NCBI RefSeq assembly: GCF_900188335.1
Contig: NZ_FZOY01000005.1
Span: 62,001 to 126,000 of the forward strand
Source of the DNA: Tropicimonas sediminicola
GTDB lineage: Bacteria; Pseudomonadota; Alphaproteobacteria; Rhodobacterales; Rhodobacteraceae
DNA: 64,000 bases
Direction: 5' to 3'
The notes beneath the pieces were generated by a model. That model ran no database searches. It was not told the DNA's origin and saw only the letters and a program-made list of their open reading frames with translations. Shown piece after piece: positions 10,158 through 19,051 of this stretch. Position 1 is the stretch's first letter, and each line of letters begins with the position of its first letter. A program made the translations under genes and the position numbers.

Positions 10158-10174
10158 ACGGGCAGTGCAGAAAG

Positions 10175-10208
10175 CGGGGCGCCGGTTGCGACAGCCGCCG
10201 GCGCCCCG
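10175..10208. terminator. Bidirectional terminator between the TRAP operon and the inositol operon
   Basis: An 11-base-pair perfect stem (CGGGGCGCCGG with CCGGCGCCCCG) and a 12-base loop lie between two convergent genes, 17 bases past one stop and 7 bases past the other. This position suits termination of both transcripts. Confidence 0.65.
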
Positions 10209-10214
10209 TGACGT

Positions 10215-11057
10215 TCATGCGCCTTGATCCGGCGCTCCGAAGGCGCGCAGCACCTGCCGCGCGGCGGCCACCACGGGATCATGCGTCTCGCGCAGGATCT
10301 GCACCCGGTCGAACCGGGCCGGGTCGCGGTTGACGGCCTCGCGCAGCGCCGCGCCAAAGGCCATGCGCAACTCGGTCCCGATGTTGAACTTGCAGATGCT
10401 GGAGCCGCGGGCGAGCGCGGTGCGCTGCGCCACCGGCACGCCGGAGCCACCGTGGATCACCAGCGGCACCTCGGTCACTGCCTCGATGGCGCGGATGCGC
10501 GCCTCGTCGAGCCCCGCGCCGCTCTCCTGCTGGAGGTGCACGTTGCCGACCGAGATCGCCATCGCGTCCACCCCGGTCTCGCGGGCGAAGCGCGCGGCCT
10601 CCTCCGGGTCGGTCCCGGCGGAGCTTTCGCCTCCCGAATAGCCGACGAAGCCGATCTCCCCCTCGCAGGAAATCCCGGCCGCGTGGGCCATCTCGGCAAT
10701 CGCCGCGGTCTCGTCGATGTTTTGGCTCAGCGGCTTGCGGGAGCCGTCGAACATGAGCGAGGTGAAGCCCGCATCGAGCGCCGCGCGGCACTCCTCCCGC
10801 GTGTAGCCGTGATCCAGATGCGCCACGACCGGCACCCCGGCCTCTTCGGCCAGATGCCGGAACATCCTGCCCAGCACCGGCAGCGGCGTGTGCTCCCGGC
10901 AGCTCGGCCCGGCCTGCAGGATCACCGGGCAGCCCTCGGCCTCGGCGGCGGCCACGTAGGCGCGCATGTCCTCCCAGCCGAGCGTCACCAGCCCGCCGAC
11001 CGCGTAGCCCTGTTTCAGCGCCGGTTGCAGGACGTCTGACAAGGTCGCGAGGGTCAT
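10215..11057 (-). CDS. iolJ: Class II fructose-bisphosphate aldolase family protein, IolJ-like
   Basis: A 280-residue zinc aldolase. H80, D82 and H83 in HLDHGYT give the catalytic aspartate and one zinc ligand; the GNVHL and HGGSG motifs supply the other metal histidines and the phosphate site. Class II aldolases of this length include FBP/tagatose aldolases and IolJ, which splits 6-phospho-5-dehydro-2-deoxy-D-gluconate to DHAP and malonate semialdehyde. Its place directly after iolB, with start and stop overlapping as ATGA, argues strongly for the IolJ role. The family is certain; the precise substrate rests on context. It is the last gene of the minus-strand inositol operon. Confidence 0.8.
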   Translation of the reverse strand: MTLATLSDVLQPALKQGYAVGGLVTLGWEDMRAYVAAAEAEGCPVILQAGPSCREHTPLPVLGRMFRHLAEEAGVPVVAHLDHGYTREECRAALDAGFTSLMFDGSRKPLSQNIDETAAIAEMAHAAGISCEGEIGFVGYSGGESSAGTDPEEAARFARETGVDAMAISVGNVHLQQESGAGLDEARIRAIEAVTEVPLVIHGGSGVPVAQRTALARGSSICKFNIGTELRMAFGAALREAVNRDPARFDRVQILRETHDPVVAAARQVLRAFGAPDQGA

Positions 11058-11896
11058 TTGAACTTCGCCACCATGTCCTTTATGCCCGGGATCGTGTCGA
11101 GCTGCGCGGCGTGGGTCGGCTGGAAATACTGCACCAGCGAGCGCTGGCTCAGACCGCCGAGGATGGTGAAGTAATACATCTCGTAGCCGGGCAGCACGCA
11201 GCAGGGGTGATAGCCCTTGTCGAGCAGGATCGTGGAGCCGTCCATGATGTGGTAGGCCTCGCCCGGCTCGTTGTCGACGCGCTGGAGCATCTGCACGCCG
11301 GAGCCGTAGTTCGGCCGGAAACGGAAGTTGTAGGTCTCGTCGTGGCGGGTCTCGTCGGGCAGCCGGTCGGTGTCGTGCTTGTGCGACGGGAAGCCGGACC
11401 AGCCGCCCTGGCCGACCGTGAACAGCTCCGACACCAGCAGCCGGCCGACCTTGCCGTGCTGCTTCTGCCCGAGGATGTGCTTGATCTTGCGGTGGGTCTT
11501 GGTGTCGTCCGATCCGTATTGCACGACGTCGAGCCCGTCGGCGCGCACGTCGAAGGGCTCCAGCACCTCGTCGAACTTCGCGCCGGCCACGAACACTTCC
11601 GCCGCGTCGGAGACGCAGACCATCCTTGCCCTGGCGCCCGACGGCACATAGACGCCCTCGGGCTCGCCGTCCCAGACGTCGATGCGGCGGTTGCCGAGCG
11701 CGGCAAAGCCCACGCCCTCCACGTCCACGTCCACCGTGCCGGTCGCCGGCGCGATGCAGGTCTCGTAGCCCGGCACCTGGTACTCGAAGGCGTCGCCCTT
11801 CTTCAGCTTGACGATGTTGAAATAGTTGAGCGGCACGGTTGCGTCATCGGCATCGACGATCGGGCGGTTCTGGTTGTCATGAGGAGGGATATGCAT
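11054..11896 (-). CDS. iolB: 5-deoxy-glucuronate isomerase IolB
   Basis: A 280-residue cupin-fold enzyme of the KduI/IolB family that isomerises 5-deoxy-glucuronate to 5-dehydro-2-deoxy-gluconate in inositol breakdown. The metal-binding segment GFPSHKHDTDRLPDETRHDE, conserved in IolB, is visible, as is the C-terminal RSLVQYFQPTHAAQLDTIPG. The start is placed at 11896 (reading MHIPPHDNQNRP); the ribosome site there is weak. The stop overlaps the start of the aldolase gene, and it lies 14 bases downstream of iolC. The length matches characterised IolB proteins (~270 residues). Confidence 0.92.
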   Translation of the reverse strand: MHIPPHDNQNRPIVDADDATVPLNYFNIVKLKKGDAFEYQVPGYETCIAPATGTVDVDVEGVGFAALGNRRIDVWDGEPEGVYVPSGARARMVCVSDAAEVFVAGAKFDEVLEPFDVRADGLDVVQYGSDDTKTHRKIKHILGQKQHGKVGRLLVSELFTVGQGGWSGFPSHKHDTDRLPDETRHDETYNFRFRPNYGSGVQMLQRVDNEPGEAYHIMDGSTILLDKGYHPCCVLPGYEMYYFTILGGLSQRSLVQYFQPTHAAQLDTIPGIKDMVAKFK

Positions 11897-11910
11897 GGTG
11901 TCTTCTCTGG

Positions 11911-12894
11911 TTAGACCGGGGTCGGGCCGGGGTGGCTGGCGAGGAAACGCTCCAGCGCCTCCGTCGTCGGCATGGCGGGGGCGCAGCCGGGCTGCGAAAC
12001 GACGATCGAGGCGCAGGCCGAGCCGCGGAGCACCGCGTCGCGCAGGTCGCGCCCCTCGGCCAGCCCGGCCAGGAGGCCGGCCATGAAACTGTCGCCCGCG
12101 CCGTTGGGCTTCACGGCGGTGACGGGGTAGATGCCGGTGCGGATCTCCTGGCCGTCGGCGAGCGTCACCGCGCCCTCGTGGCCCATCTTGTAGATCACGA
12201 TGCGGCCGGGCCGGGAGGCCAGCTCGCGCGCCTTGTCCAGCCCCTTGTCGATGCCGCCGGCCATGAAGCCGAACTCCTCGTCGTTGCCGACGATCAGGTC
12301 GCTCTCCTCGCCGGCGCGGGACAGCACCTCGGCAGCCACCTCCGGCGAAGGCCAGGAATAGGGCCGGTAGTCGATGTCGAAGATCACCGGCAGCCCGGCC
12401 CTGCGGGCATTCTCGAAGGCCCGGAAGGTCGACCCGCGCGACGGCTCGGCGGCAAAGACGGTGCCAGCGGTGATCAGCGCGCCGAAATCGCCGTAATCCA
12501 CCCGGTCCACATCGGCCTCGGTCACCTGGAAATCCACCGCGTTGTTGCGATAGATCACCAGCTGGAAATCCTCCATCGTGCTCTCGTAGACCGCCAGCGA
12601 GATCCGCGCCTCGCCCGGCAACGAGCGAAGATATTGCGTCTCCACCCCGTAATGCGCCAGCCGGTTGCGGCAGAACCGGCCCACCGCGTCGTCCGAGATC
12701 GAGGTCACCAGCGCCGAGCGCGCGCCCAGCTTGCACAGCCCGGCGCAGATGTTGGCCGAGGAGCCGCCGAGATCCGAGCGGAAGCTCTCCGCGTGCTCGG
12801 CCTTGGTGCCCGGCGGGTCGGCGAACATGTCCATGCCGGCGCGGCCGAAGACCACGAAGCTGTTCTTGCGGATGCCGTCCATCTGGCTGCTCAT
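11911..12894 (-). CDS. iolC: 5-dehydro-2-deoxygluconokinase IolC
   Basis: A 327-residue PfkB/ribokinase-family kinase that phosphorylates 5-dehydro-2-deoxygluconate. PfkB signature 1 appears as RSDLGGSSANICAGLCKLGA near residue 37, and signature 2 as AVKPNGAGDSFMAGLLAG near 268, with the catalytic aspartate in GAGDS. The start ATG at 12894 overlaps the iolD stop as ATGA. It lacks the C-terminal DUF2090 aldolase-like domain fused to IolC in many rhizobia; instead a separate IolJ-like aldolase is encoded two genes on. Confidence 0.92.
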   Translation of the reverse strand: MSSQMDGIRKNSFVVFGRAGMDMFADPPGTKAEHAESFRSDLGGSSANICAGLCKLGARSALVTSISDDAVGRFCRNRLAHYGVETQYLRSLPGEARISLAVYESTMEDFQLVIYRNNAVDFQVTEADVDRVDYGDFGALITAGTVFAAEPSRGSTFRAFENARRAGLPVIFDIDYRPYSWPSPEVAAEVLSRAGEESDLIVGNDEEFGFMAGGIDKGLDKARELASRPGRIVIYKMGHEGAVTLADGQEIRTGIYPVTAVKPNGAGDSFMAGLLAGLAEGRDLRDAVLRGSACASIVVSQPGCAPAMPTTEALERFLASHPGPTPV

Positions 12895-14759
12895 CACACG
12901 CCCTGCCTCTGCCGGGGGCGCGCCGATTCCCACTCCGTGTGGGCCGCGCGGACCTTTTCGCTCTCGCTGACCTCCGGCGTGCCGCATTCCCACCAGGTGT
13001 GGCCCTTGTCGGTCCAGGCGCCATAGGCCGCGACCTTCATGCAGATCACGTAGGTCTTGTCCGAGGCCTTGGCCCGCTTGAACGCCTCGCCCAGTTCCTC
13101 GGCATTCTCCACCGTCTCGGCGGTCGCGCCCATTGCAGCAGCATGGGCCTCGAAATCGACGTCGAAAGGCTCGGGGATCGTCGGGGCGTCCTCGTAGAGG
13201 CAGTTGAAGCTCTCCGACCCGACGTTGTTCTGCAGCTTGTTGATCACCGCCCAGCCGCCGTTGTCGAGCAGCAGCACGATCATTTTCTTGCGGGTCAGGA
13301 CCGAGGAATAGATGTCGGAATTCATCAGCATGTAGGCGCCGTCCCCGACAAAGACGATGGTGTCGCTGTCCGGCTCGCGCTCGGACTGCGCGATCCGCGC
13401 GCCCCAGCCGCCGGCCACCTCGTAGCCCATGCAGGAAAAGCCGAACTCCACGTCGACGGTGCCGGTGTCGAGCGTCCGCCAGTTGGCGGTGATCTCGGCC
13501 GGCAACCCGCCCGAGGCGGTCACGATCCGGTCGCGCGGATCGCAGAGGGCGTTCACCGTGCCGATCGCCTGGGCGTAGGAATTGGGCTTGTTGCCGTGCG
13601 ACACGTTCTCGGCCACGTAGGCGTCCCAGCAGGCGCGCTCGCGCCGGGCCAGCTCGGTCCAGCTCTCCGGGGCGCGATACCCCGCCATCGCCGCGTCGAG
13701 CGCCTCCAGCGCCCGTTTCGCATCGCCGACCACCGGAAGCGCGCGGTGCTTGCCGGCGTCGTGGCGGGCGGCGTTGATCGAGACGATCCGCGCGTCCCTG
13801 GCAAAGGCCGTCCAGGAGCCGGTGGTGAAATCCTGCAGCCGCGTGCCCACGGCAAGGATCACGTCCGCCTGCTCGGCGATGGCGTTTGCGCTGTCGGAGC
13901 CGGTCACGCCGATGGGGCCGATGTTTAGCGGGTGGGTCGCCACCAGGTTGGCGCGGCCGGCGATGGTCTCGACCACCGGGATGTCATGCGCCTCGGCAAA
14001 GGCGGTCAGGTCCGCCACGGCGCGCGAATACTGCACGCCGCCGCCGGCGATGATCATCGGCCGCGCGGCGGATTTCAGCAGCGCGGCGGCATCCGCGATC
14101 TCCTCTGCGTCGGGGCTGACGCGGCGGATGCGATGCACCTTCTTCTCGAAGAAGGCGGCAGGGTAGTCGTGGCTCCAGCCCTGCACGTCCTGCGGCAGGC
14201 CGATGAACGCCGGGCCGCAATCGGCGGGGTCGAGCAGGGTGGCGACGGCGGCGGGCAGCGACTGGATCACCTGCGCGGGGTGGGTGATCCGGTCCCAGTA
14301 GCGGCTGACCGGCCGGAACGCGTCGTTCACGCCCAGCGTCGGGTCGCCGAAATTCTCCATCTGCTGCAGCACCGGGTCGGGCAGGCGGGTGGCATAGGTG
14401 TCGCCGCAGAGCATCAGCATCGGCAGGCGGTTGGCATGGGCCAGCGCCGCGGAAGTCACCAGGTTCGAGGTGCCCGGCCCCGCCGAGGCGGTGCAGAACA
14501 TGAACCGCTGGCGCAGCCAGGTCTTGGCATAGGCGGCCGCGGCGAATCCCATGCTCTGCTCGTTCTGCCCGCGATAGAGCGGCAGCGCGTCACGATAGCC
14601 GTAGAGCGCCTCGCCAAGGCAGGTCACGTTGCCATGGCCGAAGATCCCGAAGCCGCCGCCGCACAGCCGGTACTCGGTTCCGTCGATCTCGATGAACTGG
14701 TTTGCCAGCCAGCGGACAATGGCCTGCGCCGTTGTCAGCCGAAATGTCTCGTCGCTCAT
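12894..14759 (-). CDS. iolD: 3D-trihydroxycyclohexane-1,2-dione acylhydrolase IolD
   Basis: A 621-residue thiamine-diphosphate enzyme that hydrolytically opens the diketone ring of 3D-trihydroxycyclohexane-1,2-dione. It has the three-domain layout of acetolactate-synthase relatives: an N-terminal PYR domain (GFAAAAYAKTWLRQRF and FCTASAGPGTSNLVTSAALA), a central domain, and a C-terminal PP domain with the ThDP/Mg motif VGDGAYMLMNSDI and LLLDNGG. The SAGPGTSN loop is typical of IolD. It is the first gene of the minus-strand operon, starting at 14759 with a GGGAG-type site, and it faces iolG across an operator-bearing intergenic region. Confidence 0.93.
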   Translation of the reverse strand: MSDETFRLTTAQAIVRWLANQFIEIDGTEYRLCGGGFGIFGHGNVTCLGEALYGYRDALPLYRGQNEQSMGFAAAAYAKTWLRQRFMFCTASAGPGTSNLVTSAALAHANRLPMLMLCGDTYATRLPDPVLQQMENFGDPTLGVNDAFRPVSRYWDRITHPAQVIQSLPAAVATLLDPADCGPAFIGLPQDVQGWSHDYPAAFFEKKVHRIRRVSPDAEEIADAAALLKSAARPMIIAGGGVQYSRAVADLTAFAEAHDIPVVETIAGRANLVATHPLNIGPIGVTGSDSANAIAEQADVILAVGTRLQDFTTGSWTAFARDARIVSINAARHDAGKHRALPVVGDAKRALEALDAAMAGYRAPESWTELARRERACWDAYVAENVSHGNKPNSYAQAIGTVNALCDPRDRIVTASGGLPAEITANWRTLDTGTVDVEFGFSCMGYEVAGGWGARIAQSEREPDSDTIVFVGDGAYMLMNSDIYSSVLTRKKMIVLLLDNGGWAVINKLQNNVGSESFNCLYEDAPTIPEPFDVDFEAHAAAMGATAETVENAEELGEAFKRAKASDKTYVICMKVAAYGAWTDKGHTWWECGTPEVSESEKVRAAHTEWESARPRQRQGV

Positions 14760-14886
14760 GCGTTGCTATCTCCCGGGTGGTCATCGCGGCCCTCTCCTCC
14801 GATTGCCGCTTGCACGATCCTGATTCCGAGGATAACAATTTTGCAACCGGTTGCAAATTGAATCTGAGGGAGGAGCAGAGTCGATC
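14760..14886. promoter_or_regulatory. Divergent iolD/iolG promoter region with LacI-type operator
   Basis: The region holds the perfect 18-base palindrome TTTGCAACCGGTTGCAAA at 14840-14857, whose CG-centred TTGCAACCGGTTGCAA core is a typical LacI-family operator. The same 16-base core recurs upstream of the inositol importer (19136-19151), beside the LacI gene. The regulator probably represses both divergent catabolic operons from this site. A GGGAGGAG ribosome site for iolG follows. The operator call rests on symmetry plus recurrence. Confidence 0.8.
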
Positions 14887-15996
14887 ATGCGACAAATCGG
14901 AATCGGAATCCTGGGCGGCGGCTACATGGGCAAGGCCCATTCCGTCGCCATGGCCGCCGTGGGCGCGGTGTTCGACACCGGCCTGCGGCCCCGGCTCGAG
15001 ATGATCTGCGCCAGCAGCCAGGCCTCGGCCGAGGGCTATGCCCGGGCCTTCGGTTTCGCCCGTGCCACCGCAGACTGGCGCGTGCTGGTCGAGGATCCGG
15101 CGATCGAGGCGATCGTGATCGCCACGCCGCAGGCCCTGCACCGCGAGATCGCCGAGGCGGCCTTTGCCCTCGGCAAGCCGGTGTTCTGCGAAAAGCCGAT
15201 GGGCGCCTCGCTGGAGGATGCCGAGGCGATGGTCGCGGCGGCCGAGGCCAGCGGGCAGGTCAACATGGTCGGTTACAACTACATCCGCACGCCCGCCAGC
15301 CAGTACGCCCGCAAGCTGATCGCCGACGGCGAGCTGGGCGAGATCACCTGGTTCCGCGGCGAGCATACCGAGGATTTCTACGCCGACCCGCAGGCCCCGG
15401 CGACCTGGCGGACCGACGGCATGGCCAACGGCACGATGGGCGATCTTGCCCCGCACATGATCAACGCCGCGCTTGCGCTGATGGGGCCTGTCGCCTCGCT
15501 GATCGCCGAGGTCGAGACGGTCCACACCGACCGCCCCGGCGGCAAGGTCACCAACGACGACCAGGCCCAGATGATGTGCCGCTTCGCCAGCGGCGCGATG
15601 GGCCAGATGCACTTCAGCCGCGTCCAGACCGGGCGCAAGATGGGCTATGCCTACGAGGTGACCGGCACGCGCGGCGCGCTCCGTTTCGACCAGGAGGACC
15701 AGAACGCGCTCTGGCTCTACCGGGCCGAGGGGCCGGAGGCCGAGCGCGGCTTCCGCAAGATCCTGACCGGCCCGGCGCATCCCGATTACCTGCCGTTCTG
15801 CCAGGGGCCGGGCCACGGCACCGGCTACCAGGACCAGATCATCATCGAGGCGCGGGACTTCCTGCGCGCCATCGAGACGGGGGCCCCCGTCTGGCCCACC
15901 TTCCGCGACGGCCTCGAGGTCGTCCGGATCGTTCATGCCGCCATCGCCTCCGCACGGAACCGGACGTGGCGCGACCTCCCTTCAGACCAGAGTTGA
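14887..15996 (+). CDS. iolG: Inositol 2-dehydrogenase-like oxidoreductase (Gfo/Idh/MocA family)
   Basis: A 369-residue NAD(P)-dependent dehydrogenase. The N-terminal Rossmann motif GILGGGYMGKAH and the family EKP motif (VFCEKPMG, lysine catalytic) are visible, along with a YNYIRTPA segment and the DLAPHMINAAL segment with the catalytic histidine. In inositol clusters this type of enzyme oxidises myo-inositol or an isomer to an inosose. It starts at 14887 after GGGAGGAG and heads the plus-strand operon, 13 bases before iolE. A second family member lies just downstream, so which of the two is the main myo-inositol dehydrogenase cannot be told from sequence alone. Confidence 0.82.
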   Translation: MRQIGIGILGGGYMGKAHSVAMAAVGAVFDTGLRPRLEMICASSQASAEGYARAFGFARATADWRVLVEDPAIEAIVIATPQALHREIAEAAFALGKPVFCEKPMGASLEDAEAMVAAAEASGQVNMVGYNYIRTPASQYARKLIADGELGEITWFRGEHTEDFYADPQAPATWRTDGMANGTMGDLAPHMINAALALMGPVASLIAEVETVHTDRPGGKVTNDDQAQMMCRFASGAMGQMHFSRVQTGRKMGYAYEVTGTRGALRFDQEDQNALWLYRAEGPEAERGFRKILTGPAHPDYLPFCQGPGHGTGYQDQIIIEARDFLRAIETGAPVWPTFRDGLEVVRIVHAAIASARNRTWRDLPSDQS

Positions 15997-16009
15997 AAGG
16001 CTCGACATC

Positions 16010-16903
16010 ATGACAATCCGCATTGGAAACGCGCCCTGTTCCTGGGGCGTGGAATTTGCCGATGATCCGCGCAACCCGACCTGGCAGAACGTGCTGAAGG
16101 ACTGCGCCGAGGCCGGTTACAAGGGCATCGAGCTCGGCCCCGTGGGCTTCATGCCGGAGGATCCGGCGATCCTCGGCGCGGCGCTGGCCGAGAACGGGCT
16201 GGAGCTGATCGGCGGCGTGGTCTTTCGCCCCTACCACGACCCGGATGCCTGGGACGACGTGCTGGACGCCACCCACCGCACCGCGCGGGCGCTCCGGGCG
16301 CACGGGGCGCAGCACATGGTGCTGATCGATTCCATCTCGCCCCGCCGCGCCCCCACCGCCGGCCGCGCCTCCGAGGCCGAGCAGATGGACAAGGCCGAGT
16401 GGACCGCCTTCCGCGACCGGCTCGCCGAAAGCGCCCGGATCGGCGCCGAGGAATACGGGCTGACCGTGGGCATCCACGCCCATGCCGCGGGCTTCATGGA
16501 CTTCGAGCCCGAGCTCGAGCGTCTGCTGGACGAGGTCGACGAGACGATCCTCAAGATCTGCTTCGACACCGGCCACCATTCCTACGCGGGCTTCGACCCG
16601 GTGGCCTTCATGAAGAAGCACATCGGCCGGATCTCCTACATGCACTTCAAGGACATCGACCCGAAGGTGAAGGCCGATGTCATCGACAGGCGCACCGGCT
16701 TCTACGACGCCTGCGGGCAGGGGATCTTCTGCAACCTCGGGCAGGGCGACGTCGATTTCCCGGCGGTGCGGCAGGTGCTGCTGGACGCGGGTTTCGAAGG
16801 CTGGTGCACGGTCGAGCAGGATTGCGACCCGACGCTCGACGTCAGCCCGATCGACGATGCGCGGGCCAACCGCGAATACCTCGAATCCATCGGTTTCAAG
16901 TAA
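16010..16903 (+). CDS. iolE: Myo-inosose-2 dehydratase IolE
   Basis: A 297-residue xylose-isomerase-like TIM-barrel enzyme that dehydrates 2-keto-myo-inositol. The N-terminal GNAPCSWGVEFADDPRNPTW is a hallmark of IolE. Metal ligands are suggested in VGIHAHAAGFMDF, FDTGHHSYAGFDP and MHFKDID. The start at 16010 follows a modest AAAGGC ribosome site. It is the second gene of the plus-strand operon and is followed 11 bases later by another Gfo/Idh/MocA oxidoreductase. Confidence 0.93.
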   Translation: MTIRIGNAPCSWGVEFADDPRNPTWQNVLKDCAEAGYKGIELGPVGFMPEDPAILGAALAENGLELIGGVVFRPYHDPDAWDDVLDATHRTARALRAHGAQHMVLIDSISPRRAPTAGRASEAEQMDKAEWTAFRDRLAESARIGAEEYGLTVGIHAHAAGFMDFEPELERLLDEVDETILKICFDTGHHSYAGFDPVAFMKKHIGRISYMHFKDIDPKVKADVIDRRTGFYDACGQGIFCNLGQGDVDFPAVRQVLLDAGFEGWCTVEQDCDPTLDVSPIDDARANREYLESIGFK

Positions 16904-16914
16904 GGAACGGACAG

Positions 16915-18048
16915 ATGACCAAGTTGAAATGGGGCATGATCGGTGGCGGCGAAGGCAGCCAGATCGGGCCCGCGCACCGTCTCGGCGCTCTGGCCGACGG
17001 GCATTTCGAGTTTGCCGCCGGCGCGCTGGATCACCGTCCCGAGGCGGGGCGCGACTACGCGCAGCGGCTCGGCATTGCCGCCGACCGCGCCTATGGCGAC
17101 TGGAAAGAGATGCTGGCCGGCGAGACCGGCCGCGACGACCGGATCGACCTCGTGACGGTCGCCACGCCCAACTCGACGCATTTCGAGATCACCAGGGCGT
17201 TCCTCGAGGCCGGGTTCAACGTGCTCTGCGAGAAGCCCATGACCATGACGGTCGAGGAGGGCGAGGAGATCGTGAAGGTGGCTCAGGCCTCCGGCAAGAT
17301 CTGCGCGGTCAACTACTGCTACTCGGCCTACCCGATGGTTCGCCAGGCCCGCGCCATGGTCCGCGCCGGCGAGATCGGCAAGGTGCGGCTGGTGGTGACG
17401 AACTTCAGTCACGGCCACCACGGCGACGCGACCGACGCCGACAACCCGCGCGTGCGCTGGCGCTACGATCCGGCGATGGCGGGCGTCTCGGGCCAGTTCG
17501 CCGATTGCGGCATCCACGCGCTGCACATGGCGAGTTTCATCTGCGACGACGAGGTGGAAAAGCTCTCGGCCGACTTCGCCTCGACCATCGCCAGCCGCGA
17601 GCTGGAAGACGACGCCATGGTGAACTTCCGCATGACGGGCGGCACCGTGGGGCGGCTCTGGACCTCCTCGGTCGCCATCGGCCGGCAGCACGGGTTCGAC
17701 ATCCAGGTCTTCGGCGAGACCGGCGGCCTGCGCTGGGCGAGCGAGCAGCCCAACCAGCTGATCTACACGCCCGTCGGCGGCCGCACGCAGATCATCGAGA
17801 AGGGCGAGGGCGGGCTGCACGCCGATGCGCAGCGCCTGAGCCGGGTGGCGATTGCCCATCCCGAGGGCTTCCCGCTGGCCGTGGCCAACATCTACTGCGA
17901 CCTCGCAGATGCGATCCGCGGCGAAATCCGCGACGGCCTGCCGAGCGCGGCCGACGGGGTGCGCTCCATGGCGGCGGTGCACAACGCGGTGGCCTCCGCC
18001 CGGCAGGGCGGCGCCTGGGTGGACGCGCGTCCGCCGATGTTCCGGTAA
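16915..18048 (+). CDS. Gfo/Idh/MocA family oxidoreductase (second inositol dehydrogenase-like)
   Basis: A 377-residue dehydrogenase opening MTKLKWGMIGGGEGSQIG, with a GGGEGSQIGPAHR nucleotide-binding loop that differs from the first paralogue, a VLCEKPMTM motif, and ADCGIHALHMASFICDD carrying the expected catalytic histidine. Members with the GGGEGSQIGPAHR loop are commonly found beside inositol genes and may act on scyllo-inositol or another isomer; that is inference. AAGGAACGG provides a ribosome site. The gene ends 4 bases before the stop of the convergent LacI gene, so there is no room for a separate terminator between them. Confidence 0.85.
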   Translation: MTKLKWGMIGGGEGSQIGPAHRLGALADGHFEFAAGALDHRPEAGRDYAQRLGIAADRAYGDWKEMLAGETGRDDRIDLVTVATPNSTHFEITRAFLEAGFNVLCEKPMTMTVEEGEEIVKVAQASGKICAVNYCYSAYPMVRQARAMVRAGEIGKVRLVVTNFSHGHHGDATDADNPRVRWRYDPAMAGVSGQFADCGIHALHMASFICDDEVEKLSADFASTIASRELEDDAMVNFRMTGGTVGRLWTSSVAIGRQHGFDIQVFGETGGLRWASEQPNQLIYTPVGGRTQIIEKGEGGLHADAQRLSRVAIAHPEGFPLAVANIYCDLADAIRGEIRDGLPSAADGVRSMAAVHNAVASARQGGAWVDARPPMFR

Positions 18049-18052
18049 GGGA

Positions 18053-19051
18053 TCAGGGGCGGGGCCGCAGCGTGCCCCGCTCCACCACCGTGCAAGGAAA
18101 CAGCCGCGCCTCCGGGTAGCGGTCCGGCTCCGCCAGCATCGCCACCACCAGCTCCACCGAGGAGCGGATGATCTGCTGGATCGGCTGGCGGATCGTGGTC
18201 AGGTCGATGTTCTCCCACCCCGCCATCTCCATGTCGTTGAGCCCGATCAGCCCGATGTCCTCCGGCACCCGCAGCCCGGCATCGCGGACGGCGCTGAGCG
18301 CGCCGATGGAAAGCACGTCGTCGCCGCAGAAATACGCCTCGGCCGGACCCTGCGCCAGCAGCGCCTGCATCTCGGTGCGGCCAGCGCGGAACGAATAGGC
18401 CGAGGCAAAGCTGTGGCTCACCGCGATCTCTGGATGCAGCGCCATCTCCTCGAGAAAGCCCGCAAGCCGGTCCTGCGTCGAGGTCGCGGATTCCGGGCCG
18501 GCCAGCATCGCCACGCGGCCATAGCCGCGCGCCGCGAGCTCCCGCGCCGCAAGCCGCCCCGCCTCCACGTTGTCGATCCCCACCACATGCACCTGCGGCG
18601 CGCCGGACAGCCGCCCGAAACTGTGCACCACCGGGATGCCCGCGTCGCGGAACGCCATGGCAAAGGCCGGGGGCAGGGTGGAGGAGGCCACGACGACCCC
18701 GTCCACCGAATATTGCCGCAGCATCCGGACCGAGCTGTCGGGCTCGGTCTCGTTGCTGAGGTTGACCAGCAGCGGTCGCAGGCCGCGTTCCTGCAGCCCG
18801 CGGGTGAACAGGTCGAACACCTCCAGGAAGATCGGGTTGTGGAAGTTGTTCGACACCAGCCCGATCAGCTTGGTCCGCCCGGTGGTCAGGCTGCTGGCCA
18901 GCGCGTTGGGGCTGTAGCCGAGCTCGGCTGCGGCCTTCTCGACCTTGCGCCGCATCTTGGCCGAGACCGACGCCCCGTCGGTGAAGGTGCGCGACACCGC
19001 GGACCGGGATACGCCCGCGCGTTCAGCAACATCCTTCAACGTAGCCGGCAT
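18053..19051 (-). CDS. LacI family transcriptional regulator of the inositol genes
   Basis: A 332-residue repressor. Residues ~3-50 form the LacI helix-turn-helix (ATLKDVAERAGVSRSAVSRT) with the minor-groove hinge helix ending NALASSLTTGRT; the remainder is a periplasmic-binding-protein-like effector domain (GLVSNNFHNPIFLEVF, VGIDNVEAGRLAA, GLNDMEMAGW). I placed the start at the ATG at 19051, which has GGAGGACCGGAAG in front; an ATG six codons upstream (19069) lacks a good site. It lies between the catabolic and transport operons, each of which has a matching LacI-type palindrome upstream, so the effector is probably inositol or an early intermediate. Inositol clusters elsewhere are more often under RpiR-type IolR. 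Confidence 0.9.
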   Translation of the reverse strand: MPATLKDVAERAGVSRSAVSRTFTDGASVSAKMRRKVEKAAAELGYSPNALASSLTTGRTKLIGLVSNNFHNPIFLEVFDLFTRGLQERGLRPLLVNLSNETEPDSSVRMLRQYSVDGVVVASSTLPPAFAMAFRDAGIPVVHSFGRLSGAPQVHVVGIDNVEAGRLAARELAARGYGRVAMLAGPESATSTQDRLAGFLEEMALHPEIAVSHSFASAYSFRAGRTEMQALLAQGPAEAYFCGDDVLSIGALSAVRDAGLRVPEDIGLIGLNDMEMAGWENIDLTTIRQPIQQIIRSSVELVVAMLAEPDRYPEARLFPCTVVERGTLRPRP

